Below, one piece after another: positions 21,282-31,330 of a stretch of 64,000 nucleotides of DNA (position 1 is the stretch's first letter; the number at the start of each line of letters is the position of its first letter). The DNA is taken from the NCBI GenBank assembly GCA_033964015.1, contig CM066913.1, forward strand, positions 17,755,854-17,819,853, written 5' to 3'. The position numbers were made by a program, and so were the translations under genes. This stretch comes from Scolanthus callimorphus (lineage: Eukaryota; Cnidaria; Anthozoa; Actiniaria; Edwardsiidae). The notes under the pieces were generated by a model. It had not been told where the DNA came from. It worked only from the letters and a program-made list of their open reading frames with translations, and did no database searches.

Positions 21282-21624
21282 CATCCTTGTCTAAGACTGC
21301 CACTGCATTCCGCGCGGTGTCCGCAGCGTCAGCTCCGATCTCGCCCCCGAGAAGAACTCCACTGGAGTCTGGTAGAAGAGCTTGCTGTTCGTTCCATTGT
21401 ACGCCATTCCGGTACTGTTGCCTCCATTGCGCCCTTCTGCAAAAACCGTCTTGCCCACGGGCTTCTATACGCGCCCTTGAATTGCAGGTTATACGGATTC
21501 CACTTGCTCAGGGGGGTCAGGTAGATGATCTCCAGGGGGATGGCGTAAGTCCACTTTTGGGAGACGGTTTTGCAAACTTTCTTTTGCCTCTTCCTTTGCA
21601 AGTCTCCAGGTCCATCCCGGCAAC
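21282..21624 (-). CDS. Uncharacterised secreted protein, internal exon (frame-broken)
   Basis: It starts after acceptor GATTAG at 21,625 in phase 1, as expected from the upstream exon. It reads KTVSQKWTYAIPLEIIYLTP and LSKWNPYNLQFKG. Further on the sensible reading moves to other frames: NGGNSTGMAYNGTNSKLFYQ then TPVEFF, and after a G5 run GGEIGADAADTARNAVAV then LDKDG. So one or two 1-nt shifts interrupt it. The 3' limit is uncertain: a GGTAATC donor at 21,276-21,281, or some 40 bp further. Confidence 0.55.
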
Positions 21625-21962
21625 CTAATCAATAATAAAAATTAAGGTTACTGATTAGGGTTCAAATCAGGGTGGATTTTTTTCGTTTTACCCTTTCGAA
21701 GACAACGAAACTAAACGTGAAAATTGCCGTCCAAAAGGCAACGACCGTTTACGAAAGGGACAACTGCGTCGGCGTTCAGTATAGCGAGAAAAGACGCCTG
21801 GAAATTAGGCTAGCTTCGATCCGTGTTCTTGAATTTTATGTTCTTGTTCTTGTGTTTGACCTTTTCTCGCGATTCTCAATATTTTGCCAATTACTGTCAT
21901 TTTTCAAGGTGAAAGGATTGGCCAAGAAGAAAGTATTTTCTATCATTATCATACCATAGGCC

Positions 21963-22300
21963 TACTGTGGGACCTTATCTCGCCCTATCTCGCAGCTCCT
22001 AATTGGCACAATGTATCCTTATCTCGCCTTACAATTGGACCATTTTCCTTTATCTCGCCTTATCTCGCCTTTCAATTGGACCATTTTCCCCTTACCTCGC
22101 CTTTCGATTGGACCATTTCCCCCTTATCTCGCCTTTCAACTGGACCATTTTCTCCTTATCTCGCCTTTCGATTGGACCATTTCCTCCTTATCTCGCCTTT
22201 CACTGGACCATTTCCCCTTATCTCGCCTTTCAACTGGACCATTTTCCCGTTATCTCGCCTTTCGATTGGACCATCCCCCTTATCTCGCATAAACTCGCGG
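21963..22300. repeat. ~30-bp minisatellite, about nine copies
   Basis: The array unit is near TTATCTCGCCTTTCAATTGGACCATTTTCCCC, with length varying by 1-4 bp. It gives open frames in all three plus-strand frames; these are not genes. It ends with CTCGCGGCGAGATAAGGTCCC, the inverse of its start (GGGACCTTATCTCGCC, 21,969), so the whole array has inverted ends. Confidence 0.9.
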
Positions 22301-22324
22301 CGAGATAAGGTCCCAAGTTCACTC

Positions 22325-22540
22325 AATCTCGTACCCAGAGCCCGTCATCTTTTGCCAGCGGCAAGATTCAGGGCTCTGGGGAATCGATTTTTTTAAAACC
22401 CAGATTCTGGGTTTCCGGTTTGATTGTTGTATGAAAGTTCGTTACGTTTTCGACCTACCACGCATGCTCACAAATCGGATTCCCAGAGAGCCTGAATCTT
22501 GCCGCTGGCCAAAAGATGACGGGCTCTGGGAACGAGATTG
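22325..22540. mobile_element. CAATCTCG...CGAGATTG MITE with 9-bp target duplication
   Basis: The termini CAATCTCGTACCCAGAGCCC and GGGCTCTGGGAACGAGATTG are followed inward by paired arms (CATCTTTTGCCAGCGGCAAG and CTTGCCGCTGGCCAAAAGATG). AAGTTCACT flanks both sides (22,316-22,324 and 22,541-22,549), a perfect 9-bp target-site duplication, as Mutator-like elements make. The element sits 12 nt inside the intron after the exon ending at 22,553. Relatives are at 27,468, 28,222 and 49,808. Confidence 0.9.
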
Positions 22541-22552
22541 AAGTTCACTTAC

Positions 22553-22763
22553 CTTCGGTTGCGTGGTCAGAGCCATAAAAAGGTTTGCATCGGCGTAACC
22601 CGGGTCCGGGTGGAAAGTCCCATAGCTCCCCTGCCATCACTTTGAACCGCCGATGGTATTTGTGCGCTTGCACCTTGCCGGACTTTCGCGGCTCCACGGT
22701 AAATGCCGGCAGGCCGAACGCTTCGTCCGTGAGGTTACCTTGGTAGTTATCTTTACCTGGGAC
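22553..22763 (-). CDS. Uncharacterised secreted protein, second exon
   Basis: A 211-bp exon, acceptor GTACAG to donor GAAG|GTAAGT, entering in phase 0 and leaving in phase 1. It reads VPGKDNYQGNLTDEAFGLPA, FTVEPRKSGKVQAHKYHRR, FKVMAGELWDFPPGPG and LRRCKPFYGSDHATEG without a break. The phases agree with the exons on both sides. Its first 26 codons with the preceding acceptor exist twice more upstream (22,836-23,092). A MITE lies immediately downstream. Confidence 0.75.
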
Positions 22764-23150
22764 CTGTACGTAAACAATAATTATAAATACAAGGCAACAT
22801 TACTCAATGCTGATTGGCTATGAGCGAGGGCATTTTTATTTTCGCGGCTCCACGGTAAATGCCGGCAAGCCAAACGCTTCGTCCGTGAGGTTACCTTGGT
22901 AGTTATCTTTACCCGGGACCTGTAGGTAAACAATAATTATAATATACAAGGCAAAATTACTCAATGCTGATTGGCTATGAGCGAGGGCATTTTGTTTTTC
23001 GCGGCTCCACGGTAAATGCCGGCAGGCCGAACGCTTCGTCTGTGAGGTTACCTTGGTAGTTATCTTTACCCGGGACCTGTAGGTAAACAATACTTATAAT
23101 ATACAGGGCAACATTACTCAACGTTGATTGGCTAAGAGCGAGGGCATTTC
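22684..23150 (-). repeat. Tandem triplication of an exon 5' end with its acceptor (~158-bp unit)
   Basis: The unit TTCGCGGCTCCACGGTAAATGCCGG ... GGGACCTGTAGGTAAACAATAATTATAA ... CTCAATGCTGATTGGCTATGAGCGAGGGCATTT occurs three times. Each copy carries intron sequence, a CAG acceptor (one CTGTACG, two CTGTAGG on the plus strand) and codons VPGKDNYQGNLTDEAFGLPA-FTVEPRK. Only the copy nearest 22,763 continues into the full exon. The others run into CGAAAAACAAAATGCCC intron sequence with no donor. Confidence 0.9.
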
Positions 23151-23788
23151 TTCTTAAGGTTACAGACTACCTTAGTGGTAATTTTCGTTAAAATGCATCT
23201 TGACATTTAAAAGCTTATTTCTTCTCCTCGACTATGAAAGCTTTATTTCTATAATTTGGTTTAACACAATTTTTTAGCGAGATTCCTTTCCGACGCATTG
23301 GGAGAGCTCCACGCACGTGGATTTATGATGCTTTCATTCTTTAAGTAGGTAATCATCCGTGCAAAAGGAACCGAAACTCTATTGTTCTACAGCATTCAGG
23401 GTTACCCACATAGGATGTGTCCTTTTTTTTACCACAGAGAGTTTTCATGACTAGTAACATAGTACAAGTGAAAAAATTATAGATTTCGAATTGCTTGAGA
23501 AAATATGGCGATAAAAACTCTCCAGACCAATCACATTAAAGAAAAACACAAAGAAAGAGAATCACTATTTTACGCTAGGTTCCCCACATACGAAGTCTTC
23601 AAAAAAATCGTATATCCTTTATATGAGTACCACATGTGCTTATATCTTACCATAAATCCTGAGAAAGTCTTTTTTACATGATAATTTTACCAATTTTTGT
23701 GTCTAAGCCAATGAAATCGCCGATATTTTCATAGAAAATAATTGCATTCCAGCATGGAAGTTCGCATGTAAACACGAAATAATATTAC
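23151..23788. other. First intron of the secreted-protein gene, remainder
   Basis: AT-rich, no repeat or open frame of note. The donor ATACGAG|GTAATA is at its upstream (23,788) end. Confidence 0.5.
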
Positions 23789-24838
23789 CTCGTACATGAG
23801 CGCATCAAGGATTTCCCATCTTGGGGACATTCTCTCGGTGAACTTATGACTATCGACGGGGTTGATCTGAAATCGCGCAGATCGTGTCTCGAGTGCTCCG
23901 CGTACGTCCTCCGCCCCGCCATCCTTGGTCCTAGCTCCTCAACCACGCGGAGTCGGTTAAGTGGTAGATCTCTACTGATAGGGTTACACAAGATGCGGTA
24001 GTTCCACTGCGCAAATGTCGGATACCCCTCTTTAGTAGTGTTCATTATAGTGACCGGGAGATACGAGAAGTTCTCCAGGTTGTCTTTGCGTCCGGAGAAA
24101 GCGGTAAAGCGGACTTTTTCTTGCAAGTCGTGCCAACTGTTTGCGTCTATGAAATGCCGATCGCTCTCAAGCCTTCGTCTATAGCTCCAGATGTCGAGGT
24201 CGTCCAGGCGCCCTCCAGATAGCAAATAATCGGCCTGAAGTACTTTCTGTAGTCCCGAACCTTGTAGTCTTGGTCGTGGAACGCTTTAAACCACGCGCGC
24301 ATTTCCTTGATTTGCTCATTCACGGTTAGCTTGTTGCTAACCGCCGGTGGGACGTCCGGGAAGGGGATTTCTTCAACTGCGTGGTAGTCTTTGCTCGTAC
24401 GGTGCGGCATATACAGTCGGTAGTCGTTATGTCGTGTGCGAAACTCGACTCCGTTCAGCACCGCCACGAACTCCCCCATACCTACAGTCCTATCGTTATT
24501 TGAGTGATCGTGTATCGCCAAAACGCTACCCAGTCCCCCATGGGTGTTACGGTAGTAGGTCTTGTTCCGTCACGACTGTACCTGATCTGCTTGACGCCTG
24601 AGTCGGCATCAGAGCGGATCTTTTCTTCAACGGCAAGCTGCTGTAACATCATCTGCCTGGTCAGGACACCTACCACGGTGTTCAGGTCTTTGAGCTTCTT
24701 GTTTACCTCGTCCATGGATCAGTGGGTGGCTGCAGTTACATCTTCAACGTACGCGTCGAGCTCGTCTAAGTCCTCGGGGTCTGTCGCGCCCAAGAAAACG
24801 AGGAGCATCAGGCAAACTTGCCCGAATAGGAGCTTCAT
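23789..24838 (-). CDS. Uncharacterised secreted protein, first exon (stop and frame breaks)
   Basis: ATG at 24,838 begins a good signal peptide (MKLLFGQVCLMLLVFLGA) followed by an acidic stretch. An in-frame TGA follows codon 39, directly before SMDEVNKKLKDLNTVVGVLT, a likely coiled coil. The frame then shifts near 24,530 to VLAIHDHSNNDRTVGMGEFV, GVEFRTRHNDYRLYMP and EQIKEMRAWFKAFHDQDYKV. It shifts again near 24,190 to RHFIDANSWHDLQEKVRF and FAQWNYRILCNPISRDLPLN. It shifts once more at a G4 run near 23,920 to ALETRSARFQINPVDSHKFT and WEILDALMYE. The product would be a secreted protein of roughly 700 residues with no membrane helix. The architecture recalls a conserved uncharacterised protein family in cnidarians and molluscs (memory only). 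It is either a pseudogene or carries sequence errors. Confidence 0.7.
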
Positions 24839-25082
24839 CCTCGATACGCTACAAAGAACATCATAACACATTTTATATTCCGCGCGCATGTGGAGATTTT
24901 TAAAATGGAATTTTCTGTTGTGGCAGCTAAAGCTATGCGATGAGCTTCACCGTTTTGTTTGTTTGTGTATCTCTGTTAGGACGGAAAAGAAAGATGTGAG
25001 AGTCACACCATAATTTTTGATATGATAAGAAAAACTAGGTTATCCAAAATCCTCAACACCTCGGATGGATCTCTTAATATCC

Positions 25083-25475
25083 CGGGGGGGGGGGGGGGGG
25101 GGACTCTAAGGTTAAAATGCTAGGGGTGACCGTCGGGAAACTCGAATTTTGACCCTAAAAAATACCTGGTCGGAAAAAATTTTCACCCTAAAAAAATACC
25201 CCTCAGTCTGAAAATACCCTAAAAAATACCAACAATTTTGACAGATTAAATTTTATTCTGGCCGTTTATTTAATATACACATCAAATGTATCCTCTCAAC
25301 TTTTAAAACACTACCTTATTTGCGCGAGAACCCCTAAAAATACCTATTTTTCTTACTATACCGTTTTTTATTTTCGAACCCCTAAAAAATACCAGATCGC
25401 CAATTTCAACCCCTAAAAAATACGACGGTCACCCCTAGCATTCGAATATAGGGAGTCCCCCCCCCCCCCCCCCCG
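25083..25475. mobile_element. Inverted-repeat element bounded by poly-G and poly-C
   Basis: A run of about 20 G (25,084-25,102) opens it and a run of about 18 C (25,457-25,474) closes it. Inside, AATGCTAGGGGTGACCGTCG mirrors CGACGGTCACCCCTAGCATT, and CCCTAAAAAATACC words repeat in the body. It has no coding potential. The 240 bp before it, upstream of the secreted-protein gene start, shows nothing recognisable. Confidence 0.8.
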
Positions 25476-26920
25476 GGCTTAATATACGTTTGCTCGCGCA
25501 ACAGCACTGCAGAGAAATAAGGGAAAAGTGAGGTAAGGAGAAGTTATATGGATCACACGATCGAAGGGGGGTAGCGCATCAAGCTAGGGATGGGTTGAGC
25601 CAAGATCATATGTTTGCCACATACATCCAGATATTTGATATTTCGAAAGGGTGGTTATAGATTGTCCTAGATTGGGACTTCCTCTGGTCTACATCGAACT
25701 AATGTCACTAATTATCGCCCTCACTTTTTGTACCTTCAACTGATGCGCAGGAAACGCTGAGTTGTGGAGATCAGCAGGAAAGAAGTTCTTGAGAGTGTGC
25801 TAACTTGCCGCCAATCCAGACCAGCATTTATGGTTCTCTAAAAACCTTTACATTTGCCAATAAGTATACACACTTTAAACGGGAACACTTCACGCCATTA
25901 TATGCACAAAGAGCTGAACAAACGCAAACCAAAAATACGAATTGCGCCTTTTCTCTTTTTAAGTGTGAAGGCAACTGGATAACTAAAGATGACAAGTATT
26001 CAAACGCGGTGTTGTTGCAAAGTAGCTCAAATGTCATATTGCAACACTTTTCCGCTTTTTTTCTTCTCCTATTTTTCAATAGGAAAACCAACCAAATAAA
26101 TTTGAGGCTAGTGCGTTTTCCGCTTGTAATTGTGGCTAGCATGTGGCAAGTTCGTGGCGCCTGCTGTTTTTTGTGTTGCCTTCGTATTCGCAAACTACAG
26201 AAGCTAAACCTTTGTTGAATGCACAGCTGGCTTCTCAAAGTCAATGCTCTTTATTTCTTTTATGTTGTTGATATACTATTTATGACATAATGGGCTCTGT
26301 TTTATAGCCGTAAATAAAACTGTCGCGGCCATTTCTCGTTTGTAATGCTTTATTTGATCGATACTTTCTGGACAATAGTTAAATAGTTATTCTCCCTTTT
26401 GCTTTCCCTCCTCAAAACAAATGCAGCCCTCTATTGTGATGATAATAATTTAGTAAATGAATGTAAATCTTTTTTGTTTTTCGTTCTTTTCAGTTGTTTA
26501 CTGGTTATGTAATTTTTTCATACTATACTTGTTCTATGTAGTCCTTCCCGCTCGACTAGCTTGCTATTTGCGGAGGGCTCTTAATGTAAATTTGCTTTTG
26601 CATTCGTAACGAAATGTGTTGTTGTTGCAAAAAAGGAGGGACTGTTTCTCACGTGACTTCGTTTGTCACTTAAAATGTAGTTTGAATAGTTGATGGCCAC
26701 CTTAATGAGTTCTAATTGCCTGGACGCTCTACCGTCCAGCTGGGTACATGTCGCTTGTGGGGACATTTCGACTCGTAATTATAGAGTGCAACAGAGATTT
26801 TTACGATGACAAAAACGCGGACAACCTTTCGGTATAATGATCGCATATTCATTCGCGATAAAACGTATTGCTTTGCCAGTGGGAAATGTCTTCCCTTGTG
26901 TTTTCAACATCACAAAATGG
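25476..26920. other. Intergenic sequence
   Basis: AT-rich with no supported gene. The overlapping frames near 25,805-26,244 on both strands have no splice context or domain. Nothing else is recognised. Confidence 0.5.
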
Positions 26921-26929
26921 CATTTCTTT

Positions 26930-28080
26930 GTCGTGAGCTTCTAGAAACTACCTCTCGCGGGGGAGGCCCTGGGGACAACCATTTGATAGCCTTGGCTGAT
27001 TGGCTAAAACGCCGCGCATGCTCACATAAAACAAACTCTATCTCGCTTTCTGCTTGTCTGGCCACAATAACCCGATCCCGTCTTCGCTTGATTAAATTCA
27101 ATCGGCAAGCAACAAATTCTCCTCCCCTTGTCCTGATGAAAAAATCAAACATATATTTCATGAGGCAAAACTTCTACCTTCCTGCAATCGGTGTCTTATC
27201 CATGCTCAAAGAATATTTTGGCTGTGCTGCGTAGCAATTAAGGGGGACCATTAGAAATTGGGGAGGGAGGTGGCAATTTTTTGTGCATGAATTTTTTTTT
27301 CAGGGATCAGGTTGTGGAGAATTTTTTTCGGAAGTATATCTGTTACTACCTTGGATCTCTGCAAATTTTTTTTAGAGGGATTGGCCTTGCTCGAGTTTTG
27401 TTGGGAATTGCTAATGGTCCACCCCTAACAGTAACTAGGGAGGTGGAACAATGAATGCGGGATCAGTCATTCTCGTACCCAGAACTCACCGGCTCGTCTG
27501 CTCGCAGGGATGCTCTGGGGACATCCATTCCAGGCCTTCGCTGATGGCTATGAATTCTAGGGCATGCGCAGTCAGTGGCTGTCTGACGGCTCTCATTCTC
27601 CCCAGAGCTCCCCGGCTCGGACCTCGCGGGGGAGGCTCTGGGACAGCCACTGACGCATGCGCGAGAATACAGAGCCTGAGAGAAAGACCTTTCAGCGCAT
27701 GCTCCAACACTCAAAATCAACCAATCAGCGCGGCTCTCAAATGGATGTTCCCAGGGCCTCCTCTGCGAGCAGACGAGTTGGGGAGCTCTTGTTCCCAAAA
27801 TGTAGGGCTCTGGGAACGAGATTGCGGCTTTGTATTAAATCTCGCACATGCGTCAATGGCTGTCACCACCACAGCCTCTCCCGTGAGGTGACGAGCCGGG
27901 CAGATTCGAGAATGGGATCGGATGAATTCGTTTGCTAGTCGTCTTTTAAACCTATCCCTTCGACTTCTACGCTCTGCATGTCTTTCTATGTTTAAAATGA
28001 GTCGATGCTCTTGGTACGAGAATGGCTTCGGTTGACAGCCATTGACGCATGCGCGAGATTTGGTACAGAGCCAATAATAA
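26930..28080. mobile_element. Cluster of CTCGTACCCAGAGC-family elements
   Basis: The clearest unit runs 27,468-27,914 (CATTCTCGTACCCAGAACTC ... CAGATTCGAGAATG), with nested arms such as CCGGCTCG, GGGGAGGCTCTGGG, GCATGCGCGAG and TGGGAACGAGATTG. Fragments lie on either side: 26,960-27,040 with GCGGGGGAGGCCCTGGGGAC, and 28,013-28,080 with GGTACGAGAATGGC and GCATGCGCGAGATT. The several open frames here, up to 146 codons on both strands, are element sequence and not genes. Confidence 0.7.
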
Positions 28081-28221
28081 TCTTTATTTCTGCACAGATA
28101 AAAATGCATTCTATGTTGCAATCAATAAATAGATAAATAAATATGAAAAGGTATATATATATAATCTATCTAATTACTCGATAGCTAATTGTATTTAAAA
28201 ACGAGGCGATTATGTAGGTGC

Positions 28222-28534
28222 TTCTCGTACCAGAGCCCGTTATCTTTTGGCCAGCGGCAAGATTCAGAGCTCTGGAGGGATCCAAATTGTGAGCATGCGT
28301 GGTAGGTCAAGAGCATAACGAACTCGCATTTAAAACACACAAAGCTCATGAAATGCGAGAAAAATCCCCGAACACCAATAAACAGTTAAAGAACTAAGAT
28401 CTACAGCGGTTCATGGAAAATGAGCAACATTTGTTTAAACGGAAGCCCAGATTCTGGCCATAAAAAACTTGATTATCCCAGAGCTCTGAATCTTGCCGCT
28501 GGCCAAACGATGACGGGCTCTGGGTACGATATTG
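28222..28534. mobile_element. CTCGTACCAGAGC MITE
   Basis: Left TCTCGTACCAGAGCCCGTTATCTTTTGGCCAGCGGCAAGATTCAGAGCTC, right the inverse ending GACGGGCTCTGGGTACGA. It is the same family as 22,325-22,540. No clean target duplication is seen. Confidence 0.75.
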
Positions 28535-30188
28535 GTACAGAGCCGTGAGGGAAATAAGTTTCTGTGTGATAGGAGACCTGCTAGTTTCGCTTCCTAATCC
28601 AGCCAAACCTATCAAAACTTAATTGGATTTGCCTTTTCACTCTTTAATAAGGTTTCAAGCCTTTTTAGTATTTGCTCTTGAAGTTTCGCGCCATTGTTCT
28701 TCTTCCGCAAAAGCCACAAACTTCCTTCCCTATTATGGTGTCTCCCTCAGCAAAACTCAAGCCACTCCCATTCAATTATAAGACACAAAACCCAACAAGT
28801 GTCGGATTTCCGGATAGTCTTTCTGTTTCCAGCTTCAAGAAAGTGGTGACTGAGTTTTCCTGTGAGAAAAACAATTGCTGTCATATATCATTGTGGATCA
28901 ATCTGTCATGGCTAGAAATTTCATGAGAAAAAGAAACCGCGACCCGAATCACCTTATAATAGCCTGCGAAGCGGGCTGGATGCGAGAAAGGGAACTAGAG
29001 AGTGCTAAACATTTTTGCCATACCTGCATTTTAAAATCTTTCTCCGCAAACATATTTGTATATGTCATTTTGACTTGGCGCGCAGCAAAAAGCATTCGAG
29101 TTTAATCACAAGTTAGTAAGTTTCTGAGCTGGGGCTGTTTCGGACGAGCGCGCGCGTCTTAACTAATGGAACGACGATTAAAGTAATGTTATACCGACAT
29201 TGCATAATCGTACCTTTGTCCACAATATTCAATCACGTTGCTCGTCCAATTGTGCAAGTTGGCCTTGGCTGCGCAGCGAAAGGCATTGGGTTTCTGCACA
29301 CAAATTAGAAAGCTTCTGAGCTGAATACGCGCCTTAACCAGGACTCATTTATCCAACTTTGCAATTTGGACTTGGTTGCGCAGCAATTATTATTGTGGTT
29401 TATTCACACAAATAGGAAAGCTTTGATTGGTTCGGACAAGTGCGCGCCTTTGCCAAGACTCAGAATGTCTGCTGTCCCTTGTCCCTTTTGAGCCGCTACG
29501 AATGCTACCACATAATAACCGATATTATGCACAAAGATCAGATACGCGCAGGATATATATTATAATGATGAAACAATGTTTAATGATTTCTTTTGCAACA
29601 AATAATTTTAACGGCGACTTCAAGTTCTGAAGGTGTTCTGCTCTGCTAATCTGTTAATCTCCAATCCCACCCCATCCCAGTGTGCAAATCACAGCCAGGA
29701 ACCGCATAGGGGGTGGACCGGGAGGTTTTAGAATCAAAGCTTTTTATTTCAGCCATAAATTTTCGATTGCTAGCCGCCAATCGGAAGTGCGCTCCGAGGT
29801 TCCTGACGATAACGGATGTTTTGAGGTTTTGATTCTTTCACAATCAGAACCCCAAACTTGTCTGGATCTCTGCGCTTTAGCTTTGTAGGGCTCTCTCTTT
29901 TATGTTGCTTAAATGTAATACTGTAACGCGAACAGTGAACTTAAGCCTTCGAGCAGTCGGGTTAAATACTTTAGTGGCGCGCAGGCTTAGTCAACGGAGA
30001 CTAAGCCTTGCGCGACCTCAGTGCTGGCGACAGGCATTGTAACAAATACGGCATTTTATTAAACGAGTCGACTGACGTCCTTGTACCATATAAGGTCAAA
30101 CTTGAATGCAGATATATAGAGGATATTACACGTTGGCGCGAAAATATGAGTTTTACTGTCGAGTGGCAAGAATAATATTTTACGAATA
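28535..30188. other. Intergenic sequence with a diverged tandem repeat
   Basis: Around 29,060-29,460 a ~150-bp unit occurs three times, diverged: GGCGCGCAGCAAAAAGCATT, GGCTGCGCAGCGAAAGGCATT and GGTTGCGCAGCAATTATTATT, each followed by CACA.ATTAG.AAG.TTCTGAGCT or similar. The rest shows nothing recognised. Confidence 0.5.
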
Positions 30189-30964
30189 GTCAGGCGGCTA
30201 AGCCAAATGATTGTGCGTATTTTGATAAAAGCATGAAACTTTCCAGTATGATTGGCCTACGGGTACTTGTCAATTTTGATTGGGAGGCATCTCTGAAAAT
30301 TCTTTTTACAGGAATTATTCAGACAACTCGCAAGGCTATTGTTCAGCCGCCATCTTGTCCTTTGTTATTCATGAGTTTCACGGCACTTACTTTCCAAGTC
30401 AGTGAAGTGATTCTCCAGACTCTGCAGCAAAATCCCTGCAACTTTGTTTCATTCAGAGGCCATTAATACCTTGGCACATATGGTCTATACTCTGGTAGCT
30501 ATGTCGCAAGCTGATATCAACCTGTGTGCCGAAGAATCCCGATATTTTTCCAGATTTTCTATCTCCGAAACAATGTCTGACTGGGAATTCGAAAACATGT
30601 TTTCGTAAATAGAAGAAAACATCTAGAAAAGTAATTTAGCTATCAAATGTTCACTTGTCATATTCCAATGATCGTTTCTCTTCGCCATAAATCTTTAGAG
30701 TTTTGTCTATCTGGCGCTACACTTTATAAATTTATCTCGTAGAATAAGAGCTCAAGTGCCACGAAACTCATGAATAATAAAGGACAAGATGGCGGCTGAA
30801 CAATGGCCGCCCGAATTGTCTAAACTATTGCTGTAAAAAGAATTTTCAGAGATGCGTCCCAATCAAAAATTAACAAGTACCCTCTGAAGTCTCATCCTGG
30901 AAAGTTTCATGCTTTTATCAGAAAACGCACAATTCGCAATAAAATTTGGACTTAGCCGCCTGAC
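30189..30964. mobile_element. TA-flanked MITE, copy 2 (inverted relative to copy 1)
   Basis: Same termini (GTCAGGCGGCTAAG / CTTAGCCGCCTGAC) and body as 5223-5990 but in opposite orientation. It is flanked by TA at 30,187-30,188 and 30,965-30,966. The copies are about 95% alike by eye, suggesting recent activity. Confidence 0.85.
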
Positions 30965-30999
30965 TAGAATGAGCGCAGCGAATGAGTAAAATATAGTTT

Positions 31000-31330
31000 T
31001 TTGACACGAGAAAATAAAACTCACATCTTCAAGCCACCGTGTAATTTTCTTTTTATTATATAAAACAAACCAGAAAAAATTATTCCAAATTGATTTCCAA
31101 GCACTTTTGTTTTGACCGATATCCTCACTGGTGAGGATATTGAAAATATGTCACTCGCGTCCCGGATGTAGCTTCGTATGAGGTCTACGAGTGGCGTATT
31201 TCCCAGTAAAATACTCGTGTCTATATAATAAGGAGCCGTATCACACGGCAAATGTCGTATCACACAAAGCGGCATTACACTGTACAGCAATCCGGTTACG
31301 AACTGGTTTTGCGCGCGCATTTGAATCTTG
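31000..31330. repeat. Possible repeat with GATATCCTCACTGGTGAGGATATT palindrome
   Basis: A 24-nt palindrome at 31,119-31,142 lies in a minus-strand open frame of 113 codons (31,021-31,362). Similar palindrome-bearing frames are frequent in anthozoan genomes (memory). I treat the frame as repeat-derived rather than as a gene. Confidence 0.35.

Noticed and set aside
21884..22396. 170-codon plus-strand frame with SRLSIGPF-like repeats
   Set aside because: It is the translation of the TTATCTCGCC minisatellite. All three frames are open with similar peptides.
26806..27234. 142-codon plus-strand frame
   Set aside because: It overlaps a CTCG-family repeat fragment (GCGGGGGAGGCCCTGGGGAC) and has no recognisable domain or codon pattern.
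27451..28121. Several 74-146-codon frames on both strands
   Set aside because: They lie within inverted-repeat elements. Both-strand openness follows from GC-rich palindromic arms.
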